A DNA stretch of 64,000 nt from JAHEJX01 sp041605955 (GTDB lineage: Bacteria; Actinomycetota; Acidimicrobiia; Spongiisociales; UBA5794). Numbering within the stretch: the first letter of the stretch is position 1; every line of letters begins with the position of its first letter. Shown here piece by piece: positions 16,316-24,283 of this stretch. The notes beneath the pieces were generated by a model that was given only the letters and a program-made list of their open reading frames with translations, did no database searches and was not told where the DNA came from. Both the position numbers and the translations under genes were made by a program. The stretch lies in contig JBFIXI010000011.1 of NCBI GenBank assembly GCA_041605955.1, positions 18,920-82,919 of the forward strand. The letters are read 5' to 3'.

Positions 16316-18994
16316 TCAGCCCGGAGTGGAGAGCTCTGCCTGCTGTGAGGCGGCGGCGATGGCTTCGTCCAGCGTCCAGCCACGGCCCTCGGCGAATGCG
16401 GCGGCGAATGCGGCGGCGTCCAACAGGTTCTTGGCCGCTTCCGTGTTTTGCTCTAGCTCCGCTAGGTCCAACGGCTCGAAGACCGCCCCGAGGTCCGACA
16501 GTTGCTTGTCCGTAGCCCCGAAGAGCCGGGCCGCCAGCGCGCCGTCGCCGCGGGCCACGGCTACTCCGCCGAGTGCGGCGACGGACAGATTGACGATCAT
16601 CGGAAAGCCATACTCCTCGCCGAGACGCAGCGCTTCGGCGGCCATGTCGAAGGCGGCTTTCCAGTTACCGTCGTGAAGCCGGAAGTGAGCGAGGTTGTGC
16701 AGCATGTGGCACTGCCAGTACACGTTGCCCATCCCCACGACAAAGTCCAGTGCGGACAGGTAACACTCTTCCGCCGTCTCCTTATCTCCTCCGGCGCGGG
16801 CACCTTCGCCCAGGGCGATGAGGGCGAGTGCCGTCCCGTGATTGTCCCCTTGCGCCTGGTACATCTCGAGGGCCTCCATGATCATGGCGGGGCCCTCTTC
16901 GATCTGCTCGGTCACGGCGCCCGTGATACCCAACGTCATTTTGGTGCGGGCGATGTCCGATTCGTTGCCGAGCTTGCTGAACAGCTCTAGAGCCTCTCGG
17001 CAGTGGGGCAGTGCGCCTGCGTAGTCGCCGGCGAATATCTTCAGCCACCCGACCACGTCATGAATCACTGCCCGCTCGTATTCCGACTCGATCTTCTCCG
17101 CCTGCTCGATCGCCCGCTGCGCCCACGACAGGCCCTCGGTGAACCACCCGTGGGGAATCCAGAACCACAGCAGCGCGGTCATCAGCCGGCCGGTCAGGTC
17201 GGCGCTCGGCTGGGTGACGCCCCACGCCAGGGCGGTGCGGAAGTTGTCGGCGTCGTCGAGCACGCGCACCACCAGTTCCTTTTGGCCCCGACCCTGAAGT
17301 TCTGGGGCCATCTCCTCGGCGAGGCTCGTGTAATGCCGGGCGTGACATTCTTTGAGCTCGTCCGCGTCGGGCGACGCATCGAGTTTGCGCGAGGCGTAGC
17401 TCCGGATCATCTCCAGCATCCGCAGCCGAGGCTCGCCACTGACGGTTTCGGAGACCAGCAGGCTCTTGCTCGCCAACGACTGCAGCCCTTCCAGCACCTC
17501 CGGATCGAACCCGGCCTCTGCCGTGCACATCTGCTCGGCAGCATCCACGGTGAAGCCTCCGGCGAACACGGACAGCCTGGCGAACAAGAGGCGTTCCTGC
17601 TCGGACAGCAGCTCGTAGCTCCAATCGATCATGTTCGTGATCGTCTGGTGCCGCTGATCGACGTCCTGCTGGCGCACGCTGAGGATGTCGTCCCGCGTCG
17701 TCAGGCGGTCGAGGAGCGCCTTGGGAGTCAGTACGGCCAACCGCGACGCCGCCAGCTCGATGGCGAGCGGCAAGCCCTCGAGTCGGGCGCACAGCTCGCT
17801 GATCGCGGCTGCGTTGTCGGCCGTCAGCTCGAAGTCGGGCTTGAAATTGCGCACCCGGGTGAGGAAGAGCTCGATCGAGTCGAATTGGGCGAGTTCCCCC
17901 AACGGGAGCTGGTTCCCGTTCGACGGGAAGCGAAGTGGCGGCACCGGCCACACGTGCTCGCCGCGAACGTGCAACGCCTCCCGGCTCGTCACCAGCGCCT
18001 TCAACCGCGTAGAACCGGCCAGCAGCTCTGTTACCTGCGGCGCCGCCGCCAATACCTGCTCGAAGTTGTCGAGAATCAGCAACATCTCGCTCGTCGCCAG
18101 TCGATTCTCCAGCGTCTCGAGCACCGACATGCCGGGCAACTCGGGGACTCCCAGGGTTTGCCCGACCGCCGGCATCACCAGCTGCGGGTCCCGCAGCGCA
18201 GTCAGCGACACCTGGAACACGCCGTCACGGAACGATTGGAGAAGACGCGCCCCAACCGCCAGGGCGAGCCGTGTCTTGCCGGCTCCGCCGGTTCCCGTGA
18301 GGGTGACCAGCCGGGCCTCGTCATTGAGGAGCAGTTCCTCCAGCTTGGCGAGGTCGTCGGATCTGCCGACGAATTCGGTCTGCGGCCTTTGGAGATTGTT
18401 GGGGCGCTCGCTCAACGACGTCAGCGGCGGAAAGTCGGATGTCATCCCGGTGACCACCAGATCGAAGAGCAGCTCGGGGTAGCGCAGGTCCTTGAGCCGG
18501 TGCCATCCGATCTCGCGTATGGTGACGTCGGGTGGTAGCCCAGCCGCTTCGAGATCCTCGGCGGTCTCCTTCGACAACAGCACCTGGCCGCCATTGCCGG
18601 CGGCACTGATGCGTGCCGCCCGATGGACGTCGAGGCCGACGTAGTTGTTCTCGTGGAGCCGGGGTCGGCCGGCGTGGAGGCCGATACGCACCCGCAGCTC
18701 CGCGCCGTGGGCCCATTGTTCAGCCGCCACCGCTCGGTGGGTGGCCACGGCGGCCTCAACTGCGTCGCGTGAGCTCGTGAAGGCGGCAAATACCTCGTCC
18801 CCGTGAGTGCTCACCTCGTGCCCACGGTGGCGACTGACGGCGGCGTGTATCAGCTGGCGATGACGGTCGAGCACCGCGGCATAATCGTCGCCAAGGGCCC
18901 GCAGCAGGAGCGTCGAGCCCACGACGTCCGAGATGAACAGAGTGACCGTGCCCGTGGGCAGGGACCCCGTGGGAAGGGACGTCGTCGTCGTCAT
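16316..18994 (-). CDS. Class III nucleotide cyclase / NB-ARC ATPase / TPR protein
   Basis: An 892-aa multidomain signalling protein. Residues about 12-180 form a class III adenylate/guanylate cyclase domain with metal-binding LFISDVVGST (Asp23) and THGDEVFAAF (Asp66). Residues about 205-500 form an AfsR/NB-ARC-like STAND ATPase with Walker A GTGGAGKTR (about 233-241) and LLILDNFEQVL Walker B. The remainder is helical repeats of TPR type (for example ALPHCREALELFSKLGNESD). No DNA-binding domain is present. Its ATG overlaps the TGA of the TfuA gene as ATGA, so it is the last gene of the YcaO-TfuA operon. STAND proteins usually oligomerise upon sensing a ligand; a regulatory role for the peptide pathway is inference. 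Confidence 0.9.
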   Translation of the reverse strand: MTTTTSLPTGSLPTGTVTLFISDVVGSTLLLRALGDDYAAVLDRHRQLIHAAVSRHRGHEVSTHGDEVFAAFTSSRDAVEAAVATHRAVAAEQWAHGAELRVRIGLHAGRPRLHENNYVGLDVHRAARISAAGNGGQVLLSKETAEDLEAAGLPPDVTIREIGWHRLKDLRYPELLFDLVVTGMTSDFPPLTSLSERPNNLQRPQTEFVGRSDDLAKLEELLLNDEARLVTLTGTGGAGKTRLALAVGARLLQSFRDGVFQVSLTALRDPQLVMPAVGQTLGVPELPGMSVLETLENRLATSEMLLILDNFEQVLAAAPQVTELLAGSTRLKALVTSREALHVRGEHVWPVPPLRFPSNGNQLPLGELAQFDSIELFLTRVRNFKPDFELTADNAAAISELCARLEGLPLAIELAASRLAVLTPKALLDRLTTRDDILSVRQQDVDQRHQTITNMIDWSYELLSEQERLLFARLSVFAGGFTVDAAEQMCTAEAGFDPEVLEGLQSLASKSLLVSETVSGEPRLRMLEMIRSYASRKLDASPDADELKECHARHYTSLAEEMAPELQGRGQKELVVRVLDDADNFRTALAWGVTQPSADLTGRLMTALLWFWIPHGWFTEGLSWAQRAIEQAEKIESEYERAVIHDVVGWLKIFAGDYAGALPHCREALELFSKLGNESDIARTKMTLGITGAVTEQIEEGPAMIMEALEMYQAQGDNHGTALALIALGEGARAGGDKETAEECYLSALDFVVGMGNVYWQCHMLHNLAHFRLHDGNWKAAFDMAAEALRLGEEYGFPMIVNLSVAALGGVAVARGDGALAARLFGATDKQLSDLGAVFEPLDLAELEQNTEAAKNLLDAAAFAAAFAEGRGWTLDEAIAAASQQAELSTPG

Positions 18995-20244
18995 CGTGGA
19001 GACACCTCTGGGTGGTGCCGGGCCTGCACCGGGGTGACGCCGGGCCGGGCGAACATGACCTCCCTGACGCGCTTGGCCCGCGCCAGCTCGTGGCGGTACT
19101 CCTCGACCAGTTTGCGCACGCCGGGGGCGGACCCGAGCTCTGCCATAAGACTACCGAAATCGGTGTATCCATGGTCGGCAGCAATCTCGCGGCCGGCCAG
19201 GTCGCTGTGGCTGGCGCCGGGCCGCCACCCGCGGTCCCTGGCCAGCTCGGCGGCGGCGCGAATAGCGTTACACCGGTGCCAAGCCGCATCGATCTCGTGC
19301 CATTTCGCAAGATCGCCTAGCAAGCTGCTCACGGCTGCCGTGTCGCCGCCCGCCACACCTACGGCAAGGTGCTCCAGCCACACAGCGGTCTCTGAGTCGT
19401 CTCCTCCGTTTCCTGTCATGCCGGGCACGGCGCGCACCCTGCCGGAGGCAATGAGCCAGCGCACCAGCGCCAGCGCGGCGGGGGCGGATCTTGCCGCCTC
19501 GAACGACTCGTACACCCGCTCCCGGGTGGTCTCTGAGGTGGCGAATGGCTGGGCTGAGGCGCGCGGCTGGCGCAGCAGCTGCGGATCCCGCTCGGTGAGG
19601 CATGCCGCCAACCGCAGCGCCCGGATAGCGTCGGCCCGTTTTCGATCGTGACGTGACAGCGCTGCGCTGAGGCTCGGATCGGCCCCGGCTGTCGTGAGGA
19701 TCCTTCGCCAAGTGCGATCTGCGTAGAAGATGCCTCCAGCCGCGGCGACGATCCGATCGCCCTCGGTTCGGCCGACCAGCCCGGCCTTGACTTCAGCCCG
19801 GACGGCGTGACGCACGTTGACCAGTGACACGGTGAGCGACGGGAAAGGAGACTCCGGGTTGAATGCCACCGCCACCTCGTCGTCGGACCGCAGCACGCCG
19901 CGGCGGAACCGCCAGTAGATCGAACCGGCACCGATCATCCCGGCCGGCCAGCACTCCGCTGCCCGGAGCGCCCCCATGCTGGACGCCCCGATGATGGTGG
20001 CGCCGTCCCGAAGCACATCGACGACTTCTCGCGGCGGAACGGCCTGATTCTGCAGGAAGACACCGTCGAGCACGATGAAGAGTGAATAGCGCAGCATCCG
20101 ATCCCGATAGAGATCGCCCCTGGTGACGGGCGGCCGGATCAAGCCGTAGGGCAGCCACCGGGCCACATCAGACTGGGGCGCGCTCGGCCCCAGGTACACG
20201 AGCGGCGGAATCGCCGGCGCAGTCATAGGAGATGGCGGAGGCAT
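18991..20244 (-). CDS. TfuA-like protein
   Basis: A 417-aa protein with an N-terminal TfuA domain: VYLGPSAPQ, then LFIVLDGVFLQNQAVPPREV and the hallmark IIGASSMGALRAAE. TfuA partners with YcaO enzymes in backbone thioamidation, as shown for methyl-coenzyme M reductase and inferred for thioviridamide-type peptides, probably by delivering sulfur. Residues after about 200 form a helical extension. The start overlaps the YcaO gene by 22 bp, and the end overlaps the cyclase/ATPase gene. Start ATG 20244 may be long by several residues. Confidence 0.92.
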   Translation of the reverse strand: MPPPSPMTAPAIPPLVYLGPSAPQSDVARWLPYGLIRPPVTRGDLYRDRMLRYSLFIVLDGVFLQNQAVPPREVVDVLRDGATIIGASSMGALRAAECWPAGMIGAGSIYWRFRRGVLRSDDEVAVAFNPESPFPSLTVSLVNVRHAVRAEVKAGLVGRTEGDRIVAAAGGIFYADRTWRRILTTAGADPSLSAALSRHDRKRADAIRALRLAACLTERDPQLLRQPRASAQPFATSETTRERVYESFEAARSAPAALALVRWLIASGRVRAVPGMTGNGGDDSETAVWLEHLAVGVAGGDTAAVSSLLGDLAKWHEIDAAWHRCNAIRAAAELARDRGWRPGASHSDLAGREIAADHGYTDFGSLMAELGSAPGVRKLVEEYRHELARAKRVREVMFARPGVTPVQARHHPEVSPR

Positions 20245-21461
20245 CGCCAGCCGGGCCGGCGCAGGTTGACGAGAAACGAGGTGAGACCCGGCACCCGGAC
20301 ACGCACCACCGGAACACCCCAGTCGGGACGAGTCAGATCAACCACCAGGGCGCGCTCGAAACCGGCGCGCCGCAGCCGATCGAGGACGAACTCGAGATCG
20401 GCACCGAGATCGTCCGACTCGAACGACGGGATGTCGGACATGGCGACGTTCGCCCCGGCACCACCGGCGCCCAGGAAGACATCCGTCGCTCCCCGCCGCC
20501 GTGAGGCGGGCATCAGGTTGAACGAGTCCCGGGCTCCCTGAACCGAGCCGACGCGTGACTGGACCGCTTCGGTGATGGATCGCATCACAGCTACTGCGGA
20601 GCAGGGGTCCGTCCCGTAGCCGAGGAAGCGCCGGGCGGCAAGGCCGGTTGCCACCGGAAACGCCACATCGCTGATCACGCAGCGGAACGTGGGGACTCCG
20701 ATCTCGGTCGTTACGTCGTGAATGGCGAGCTCACATTCGGCTCGCTCGACGCGCGTGACGATTGCTGCGGCTGCCTCCGGCAATGTGCCGGGGTCGACGA
20801 GGCGTACCGTGCCCGTCCCGTTGTCATCGCCACCGAAAAGGGCTGCGAACAGCAGCTGGCCGATAGCGTCGCGTTCGATGACCTCGCACAGCCCGTGCAA
20901 TGTTGCTTCCAGCAGCGAGTTGCCGGCGGCGAGCCCATTGGTGTCGACCTCCCGGAGCACACCTTCCTCAGGCGGATTGATTGCCAGATCGCGCGGGATC
21001 CAAACCGGCTCGTCCTGGATCAGGTCGTACGCCGCGACCCACGTGATGCGGCGGCCGGGAGCGAATGCGGTGTCGCTGGGGAGGTCGAACTCGCACGGAT
21101 CGATCACACTCGAGCCGGTGGCGCGCATCTCGTCCAGAGTGGCAGTGGTCGTTGATGCCGGCGTGGCCTCTGCCGAGGCCCGCTCAATCGCCTCCATGAC
21201 GGCACTGGCCTGGGCAGATGCCGCGTCCCGGCCCTTCCCGAAGTGGGTGGTCAGATCGCGCGCCAGCGGGGTCACCGCCGAGAACACCGGCAGTCGCAGC
21301 CGGTCGAGCGGCGTCAGGTCGGTCAGCCGAGTGACCGGGATGGCGCGGAGCACGCCTTCCACCTGTGCCAAGGTGTCGGCGGGCGGCCGCGTCCGAGGAA
21401 GCAGCCGGTCCAGCTTGGGGCTTGGCCCGGAGAGCTGGCGGCGCAGTGTTGCGACGTCCAA
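20223..21461 (-). CDS. YcaO-type ATP-dependent cyclodehydratase/thioamide synthetase
   Basis: A 412-aa YcaO protein, which activates backbone amides with ATP to form azolines or thioamides. ATP/Mg-binding motifs are visible: SAVMEAIERASAEA in the first half and CEVIERDAIGQLLFA in the second, then AVMRSITEAVQSR. The C-terminus carries no PxPxP tail (it ends RRPGWRCLRHLL), so it is unlike azoline-forming, E1-dependent YcaOs; with an adjacent TfuA, thioamidation is the most likely reaction. It lies 6 bp after a 78-aa peptide gene and overlaps TfuA. Confidence 0.94.
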   Translation of the reverse strand: MDVATLRRQLSGPSPKLDRLLPRTRPPADTLAQVEGVLRAIPVTRLTDLTPLDRLRLPVFSAVTPLARDLTTHFGKGRDAASAQASAVMEAIERASAEATPASTTTATLDEMRATGSSVIDPCEFDLPSDTAFAPGRRITWVAAYDLIQDEPVWIPRDLAINPPEEGVLREVDTNGLAAGNSLLEATLHGLCEVIERDAIGQLLFAALFGGDDNGTGTVRLVDPGTLPEAAAAIVTRVERAECELAIHDVTTEIGVPTFRCVISDVAFPVATGLAARRFLGYGTDPCSAVAVMRSITEAVQSRVGSVQGARDSFNLMPASRRRGATDVFLGAGGAGANVAMSDIPSFESDDLGADLEFVLDRLRRAGFERALVVDLTRPDWGVPVVRVRVPGLTSFLVNLRRPGWRCLRHLL

Positions 21462-21467
21462 GTGTGG

Positions 21468-21704
21468 CTAGAACCCGAAAGCGTTGACGTCCGGCCTCCA
21501 CACCGCCCCGGGGATGCGATTCTTCACCGCAGTGTGGGCCAGCAAGATCGCGTAGACCTCGGAAGGCGTCATCTCTTCGTTCACGACTTTTATGTGGTCC
21601 TCATGCATGTCGCTGGGATCGAGAACACCCAGGCGATTCAGCCATTCGGTGTTCGACTCCCCCTTCATGCGTGCGATTCCCCCGCTGTGCGATGAGTCAT
21701 TCAT
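21468..21704 (-). CDS. Candidate RiPP precursor peptide of the YcaO-TfuA locus
   Basis: A 78-aa peptide, first gene of the operon, whose ATG (21704) is preceded by GGAGGGAG; its stop lies 6 bp before the YcaO start. The N-terminal two-thirds is polar and acidic with a WLNRLGVL and an EEMTPSEVYAILLAH helix, like a leader. The last 18 residues (KNRIPGAVWRPDVNAFGF) are Gly/Pro/aromatic-rich and look like a core. It has no Cys and only one Thr near the C-terminus, so azole formation is unlikely and thioamidation of the backbone fits better. It could instead be a small accessory protein. I recognise no known precursor family. Confidence 0.6.
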   Translation of the reverse strand: MNDSSHSGGIARMKGESNTEWLNRLGVLDPSDMHEDHIKVVNEEMTPSEVYAILLAHTAVKNRIPGAVWRPDVNAFGF

Positions 21705-21899
21705 GTCCGGGCTCCCTCCTCCAACGAACTCGTGTGTGTCGCGCCGGCGGCGACATACCAAAACGTACCTGACGAGCCGACCGGCCGTGCGATCGTCGCG
21801 CCGTTTGCACATCCGGTCGAGCGCACCGCCGCCGACCCGATCGGTAGCCTGTGAGGCGACACGGGACGACCGTCCCGGGACCGACAGAAGGTGGGCACG

Positions 21900-22613
21900 G
21901 TGACGGAGATCACATCAATGACGAACTCGGGCTTGCTCCGGGCCCGGATCGAGCTCACCTGCGTCGACATGCAGCAGGCGTTCGAAGAGCTGTGGAACCA
22001 CCCCGAGCTTCAGCAGCTCTTTCCGGCAGTGCTCGTTCTCCTCAACCAGATCATGCGGGCCAGCGTCCCCCTGATGGAGGCCGCGCTTCGGGAGTCCGCG
22101 GGTCGTGCCCCTGCAGATCCGGTCGCCACCTCCCTGGCCCAGTATCTGGAAACGCACATCGAAGAGGAGCGCCACCACGATGTGTGGACCCTCGACGACC
22201 TGGAAGCGATCGGCTATGACCGGGATGAGATCCTCCAGCTGACGCCGCTGCCGGCCGTCGCCGCATTTGCCGGTTCCCAGTACTACTGGATCCATCACCA
22301 CCACCCGGTGGGGCTGCTGGGCTATATCGCCATCCTCGAGGGCAGCCCCCCGTCCGCGGCCCACATCGATCGCCTCCGCGAGGTGACCGGACTGCCGGCA
22401 GCCGCGTTCAGGACATACGCGTTCCACGGCGAAGTGGATCCGCATCACACCGACGACTTGAACCGCGCTCTCGATGCGATGCCGCTGACACAGTGGCAAC
22501 GTGGACTGATCGGGATGAGCGCCACGCACGCGGGAGCGGGGCTGGCCGAATGTGTGCGTGCGGTGGACGTGATCGCCCTCGGCATGCCGGACCCGGTGGC
22601 GGCCGACGCCTGA
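21900..22613 (+). CDS. Heme-oxygenase-like iron-containing redox enzyme (HDO type)
   Basis: A roughly 237-aa helical protein with the ligand pattern of heme-oxygenase-like diiron oxidases/PqqC-TenA fold proteins: THIEEERHHDVW (Glu...Glu-x-x-His), YYWIHHHHPVGLLGYIAILE, and HGEVDPHHTDDLNRAL (His-x3-Asp-x2-His). Such enzymes carry out N-oxygenation, C-C cleavage or desaturation of small molecules and carrier-bound substrates. It is divergent from the peptide-YcaO-TfuA operon with 195 bp between, so shared regulation and a tailoring role are plausible. Starts at GTG 21891, GTG 21900 and ATG 21918 are all possible; 21900 has AAGGTGGG upstream. Confidence 0.82.
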   Translation: MTEITSMTNSGLLRARIELTCVDMQQAFEELWNHPELQQLFPAVLVLLNQIMRASVPLMEAALRESAGRAPADPVATSLAQYLETHIEEERHHDVWTLDDLEAIGYDRDEILQLTPLPAVAAFAGSQYYWIHHHHPVGLLGYIAILEGSPPSAAHIDRLREVTGLPAAAFRTYAFHGEVDPHHTDDLNRALDAMPLTQWQRGLIGMSATHAGAGLAECVRAVDVIALGMPDPVAADA

Positions 22614-22660
22614 CACTCACCCCGGCGGCGACGACGTTGACGCGGGCGTCTCGCGACCTC

Positions 22661-22729
22661 AGAGACCCCCTGCCTCAGAGACCCCCTGCCTCAGAGACCC
22701 CCTGCCTCAGAGACCCCCTGCCTCAGAGA
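22661..22729. repeat. 16-bp tandem repeat, about 4.3 copies
   Basis: Four exact copies of AGAGACCCCCTGCCTC begin at 22661, 22677, 22693 and 22709, followed by a partial AGAGA. The array lies in the 110-bp space between the convergent HDO and HxlR genes; the last copy supplies the final TCA (22723-22725), the stop codon of the HxlR gene. There are no spacers, so it is not CRISPR. Confidence 0.97.
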
Positions 22730-23130
22730 AAAGTCAGTTGCGACTCGTTCTCGTCGACCAGGTGATCGCAGGTTGGACAATGCCACCGGGCCTCCATGGG
22801 GGTGCCGCACGCCTCGTGGCGCGGGCCTGCCTCATCGGACGAGCCCCAAGCGGCCAGCAGTCGCAGCGCGCCGGCGAGCTCACGGCCTCGTTCGGTGAGC
22901 TGGTACTCGACACGGGGCGGGCGCCGGCTGTAGGGGCGCGCCACCACCAGCCCGGACCGCTCCAGCTGGCGCAGCCGCGTGGTGAGCACGTTGCTGGCGA
23001 TGCCCGGAACCGAGGACTGCAGGTCCTTGAAACGGCCCGGTCCCGCAAGCAGGGCACCCACCAGCAGCAGCGCCCATTTGTCGCCGACGGCATCGGCCGC
23101 GCGCCGCAACGGGCTCGACACATTCCGCAT
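22723..23130 (-). CDS. HxlR family transcriptional regulator with C-terminal Cys motif
   Basis: A 135-aa winged-helix regulator of the HxlR/MarR-like class: RRAADAVGDKWALLLVGAL at the start, then GPGRFKDLQSSVPGIASNVL and LTTRLRQLERSGLVV as the recognition helix region, and the YQLTERGRELAGAL wing. After the usual end it carries an extension with Cys near residues 108, 118 and 121 (CGTP...WHCPTCDHLVDE), resembling half a zinc ribbon. It is divergent from the HtrA-like gene, with a palindrome between them, and its stop codon lies inside a tandem repeat. Confidence 0.88.
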   Translation of the reverse strand: MRNVSSPLRRAADAVGDKWALLLVGALLAGPGRFKDLQSSVPGIASNVLTTRLRQLERSGLVVARPYSRRPPRVEYQLTERGRELAGALRLLAAWGSSDEAGPRHEACGTPMEARWHCPTCDHLVDENESQLTFL

Positions 23131-23144
23131 GGCATGTATAGTAA

Positions 23145-23155
23145 CAAGTCACTTG
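23145..23155. promoter_or_regulatory. Palindromic operator candidate between HxlR and protease genes
   Basis: CAAGTCACTTG is a perfect palindrome with one central base, in an AT-rich patch (TATAGTAACAAG...) 15 bp upstream of the HxlR ATG and about 55 bp upstream of the protease ATG. Position and symmetry suggest the binding site of the HxlR dimer controlling both genes. Confidence 0.55.
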
Positions 23156-23209
23156 CAATCGACAACTTACGTTAGCTCCAAGGATTCCAGCAGGGAAAGG
23201 ACGATCACA

Positions 23210-24088
23210 ATGTTGGAAGACATCCGGGCCACCCTGTCCGAGCTCGCCGGGAGTGTGGGCGGTTCCGTCGTGGGCATCGGGCGGCGGGGGCGAGCCGGCA
23301 GCGGCGTCGTCATCGAAACCGACCGAGTGCTCACGAATGCCCACAACCTCAGCGCCGAGAGCGTCACGGTCAGTTTCTCCGACGGCACTTCGGCGGAAGG
23401 TTCCGTAGTCGGCGCCGACTTCGACGCCGACCTTGCCGTCATTGCGGTGGCCACCAACGGTGCCGCCCCCATTGCCCGCACCACCGGCGAAGAGATCGGC
23501 ATCGGTTTTCCTGTAGTCGCGCTTGCCAATCCCGGCGGTCGGGGTCTCCGGGTGACGGCCGGTTACGTGTCGGGGACCGAGCGGGCGTTCCGCAGCCCAA
23601 GCGGTCGGATCATCCGGGGCACCCTCGAGCACACTGCGCCCTTGCTCCCCGGTTCGTCCGGCGGACCCGTCGTCGACCCCGAAGGCCGCCTGGTGGGGGT
23701 CAACACCAACCGCCTCGGCGAGGGGTTCTATCTGGCGATCCCGTCCGGGCCGGCACTGGATGAAGCTATCACCAAGCTGAGCGCCGGAGAGGCCGCCGCC
23801 CGGGTCCGGCTCGGCGTCGGCGTCGCCCCCACCCACGTGGCGGCCAAGCTCCGAACGTCAGTAGGACTCGATCCGGTCGATGGAGTCCTGGTGCGACACG
23901 TGGAAGACGACTCCCCCGCTTCCTCCGCTGGGATCCGCGAGGGCGACATGATCACCCGCATTGGCGACACGGCAGTCGCCTCCCCCGATGATCTCCACGA
24001 AGCGCTGGCGACAGTCGGCGCCGGCGAAACGGTAACCGTCGAGCTGGTACGCGTAGCGGACGCCGTGACGGTCGAGGTCACGTTCTAG
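23210..24088 (+). CDS. HtrA-like trypsin-fold serine protease with PDZ domain, no signal peptide
   Basis: A 292-aa DegP/HtrA-type protein. The catalytic triad is visible as His45 (LTNAHNL), Asp74 (DADLAV) and Ser150 (PGSSGGP), followed by VGVNTNRLGEGFYLAIP. A PDZ domain occupies about residues 195-290 (LVRHVEDDSPASSAGIREGD, then ITRIGDTAVASPDDLHEAL). Unlike most HtrA proteins it has neither signal peptide nor membrane helix, so it should be cytosolic. ATG 23210 follows GGGAAAGGA. It is divergent from the HxlR gene and may be under its control. Confidence 0.9.
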   Translation: MLEDIRATLSELAGSVGGSVVGIGRRGRAGSGVVIETDRVLTNAHNLSAESVTVSFSDGTSAEGSVVGADFDADLAVIAVATNGAAPIARTTGEEIGIGFPVVALANPGGRGLRVTAGYVSGTERAFRSPSGRIIRGTLEHTAPLLPGSSGGPVVDPEGRLVGVNTNRLGEGFYLAIPSGPALDEAITKLSAGEAAARVRLGVGVAPTHVAAKLRTSVGLDPVDGVLVRHVEDDSPASSAGIREGDMITRIGDTAVASPDDLHEALATVGAGETVTVELVRVADAVTVEVTF

Positions 24089-24283
24089 CACCGGACACCG
24101 CCCTCTCGGCAAGGTGAGAGGACAGCAGATACCGGCCCACCGGTGTCCCTCCCGAGTCGACACAGCCGACTCTCATCGATCGACGGGCAGCTACGTTTCC
24201 GGCCTGAGCAGGCCACTCTGCCAGGAGCCGCTGGCGGGCAACACGTAGCACGGACGGCTCTGGCCCCATGGAACGGGCAGCAG

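Noticed and set aside
17003..18538. 511-codon plus-strand open frame opposite the cyclase/STAND gene
   Set aside because: Antisense shadow of a gene with clear domains; Arg/Gln/Leu/Gly-biased composition.
18991..21461. Azoline-forming (microcin B17-like) cyclodehydratase cluster
   Set aside because: No E1-like or dehydrogenase partner, no PxPxP C-terminus on YcaO, and the candidate peptide lacks Cys.
22661..22729. Short repeat array considered as CRISPR
   Set aside because: Repeats are contiguous with no unique spacers and no cas genes nearby.
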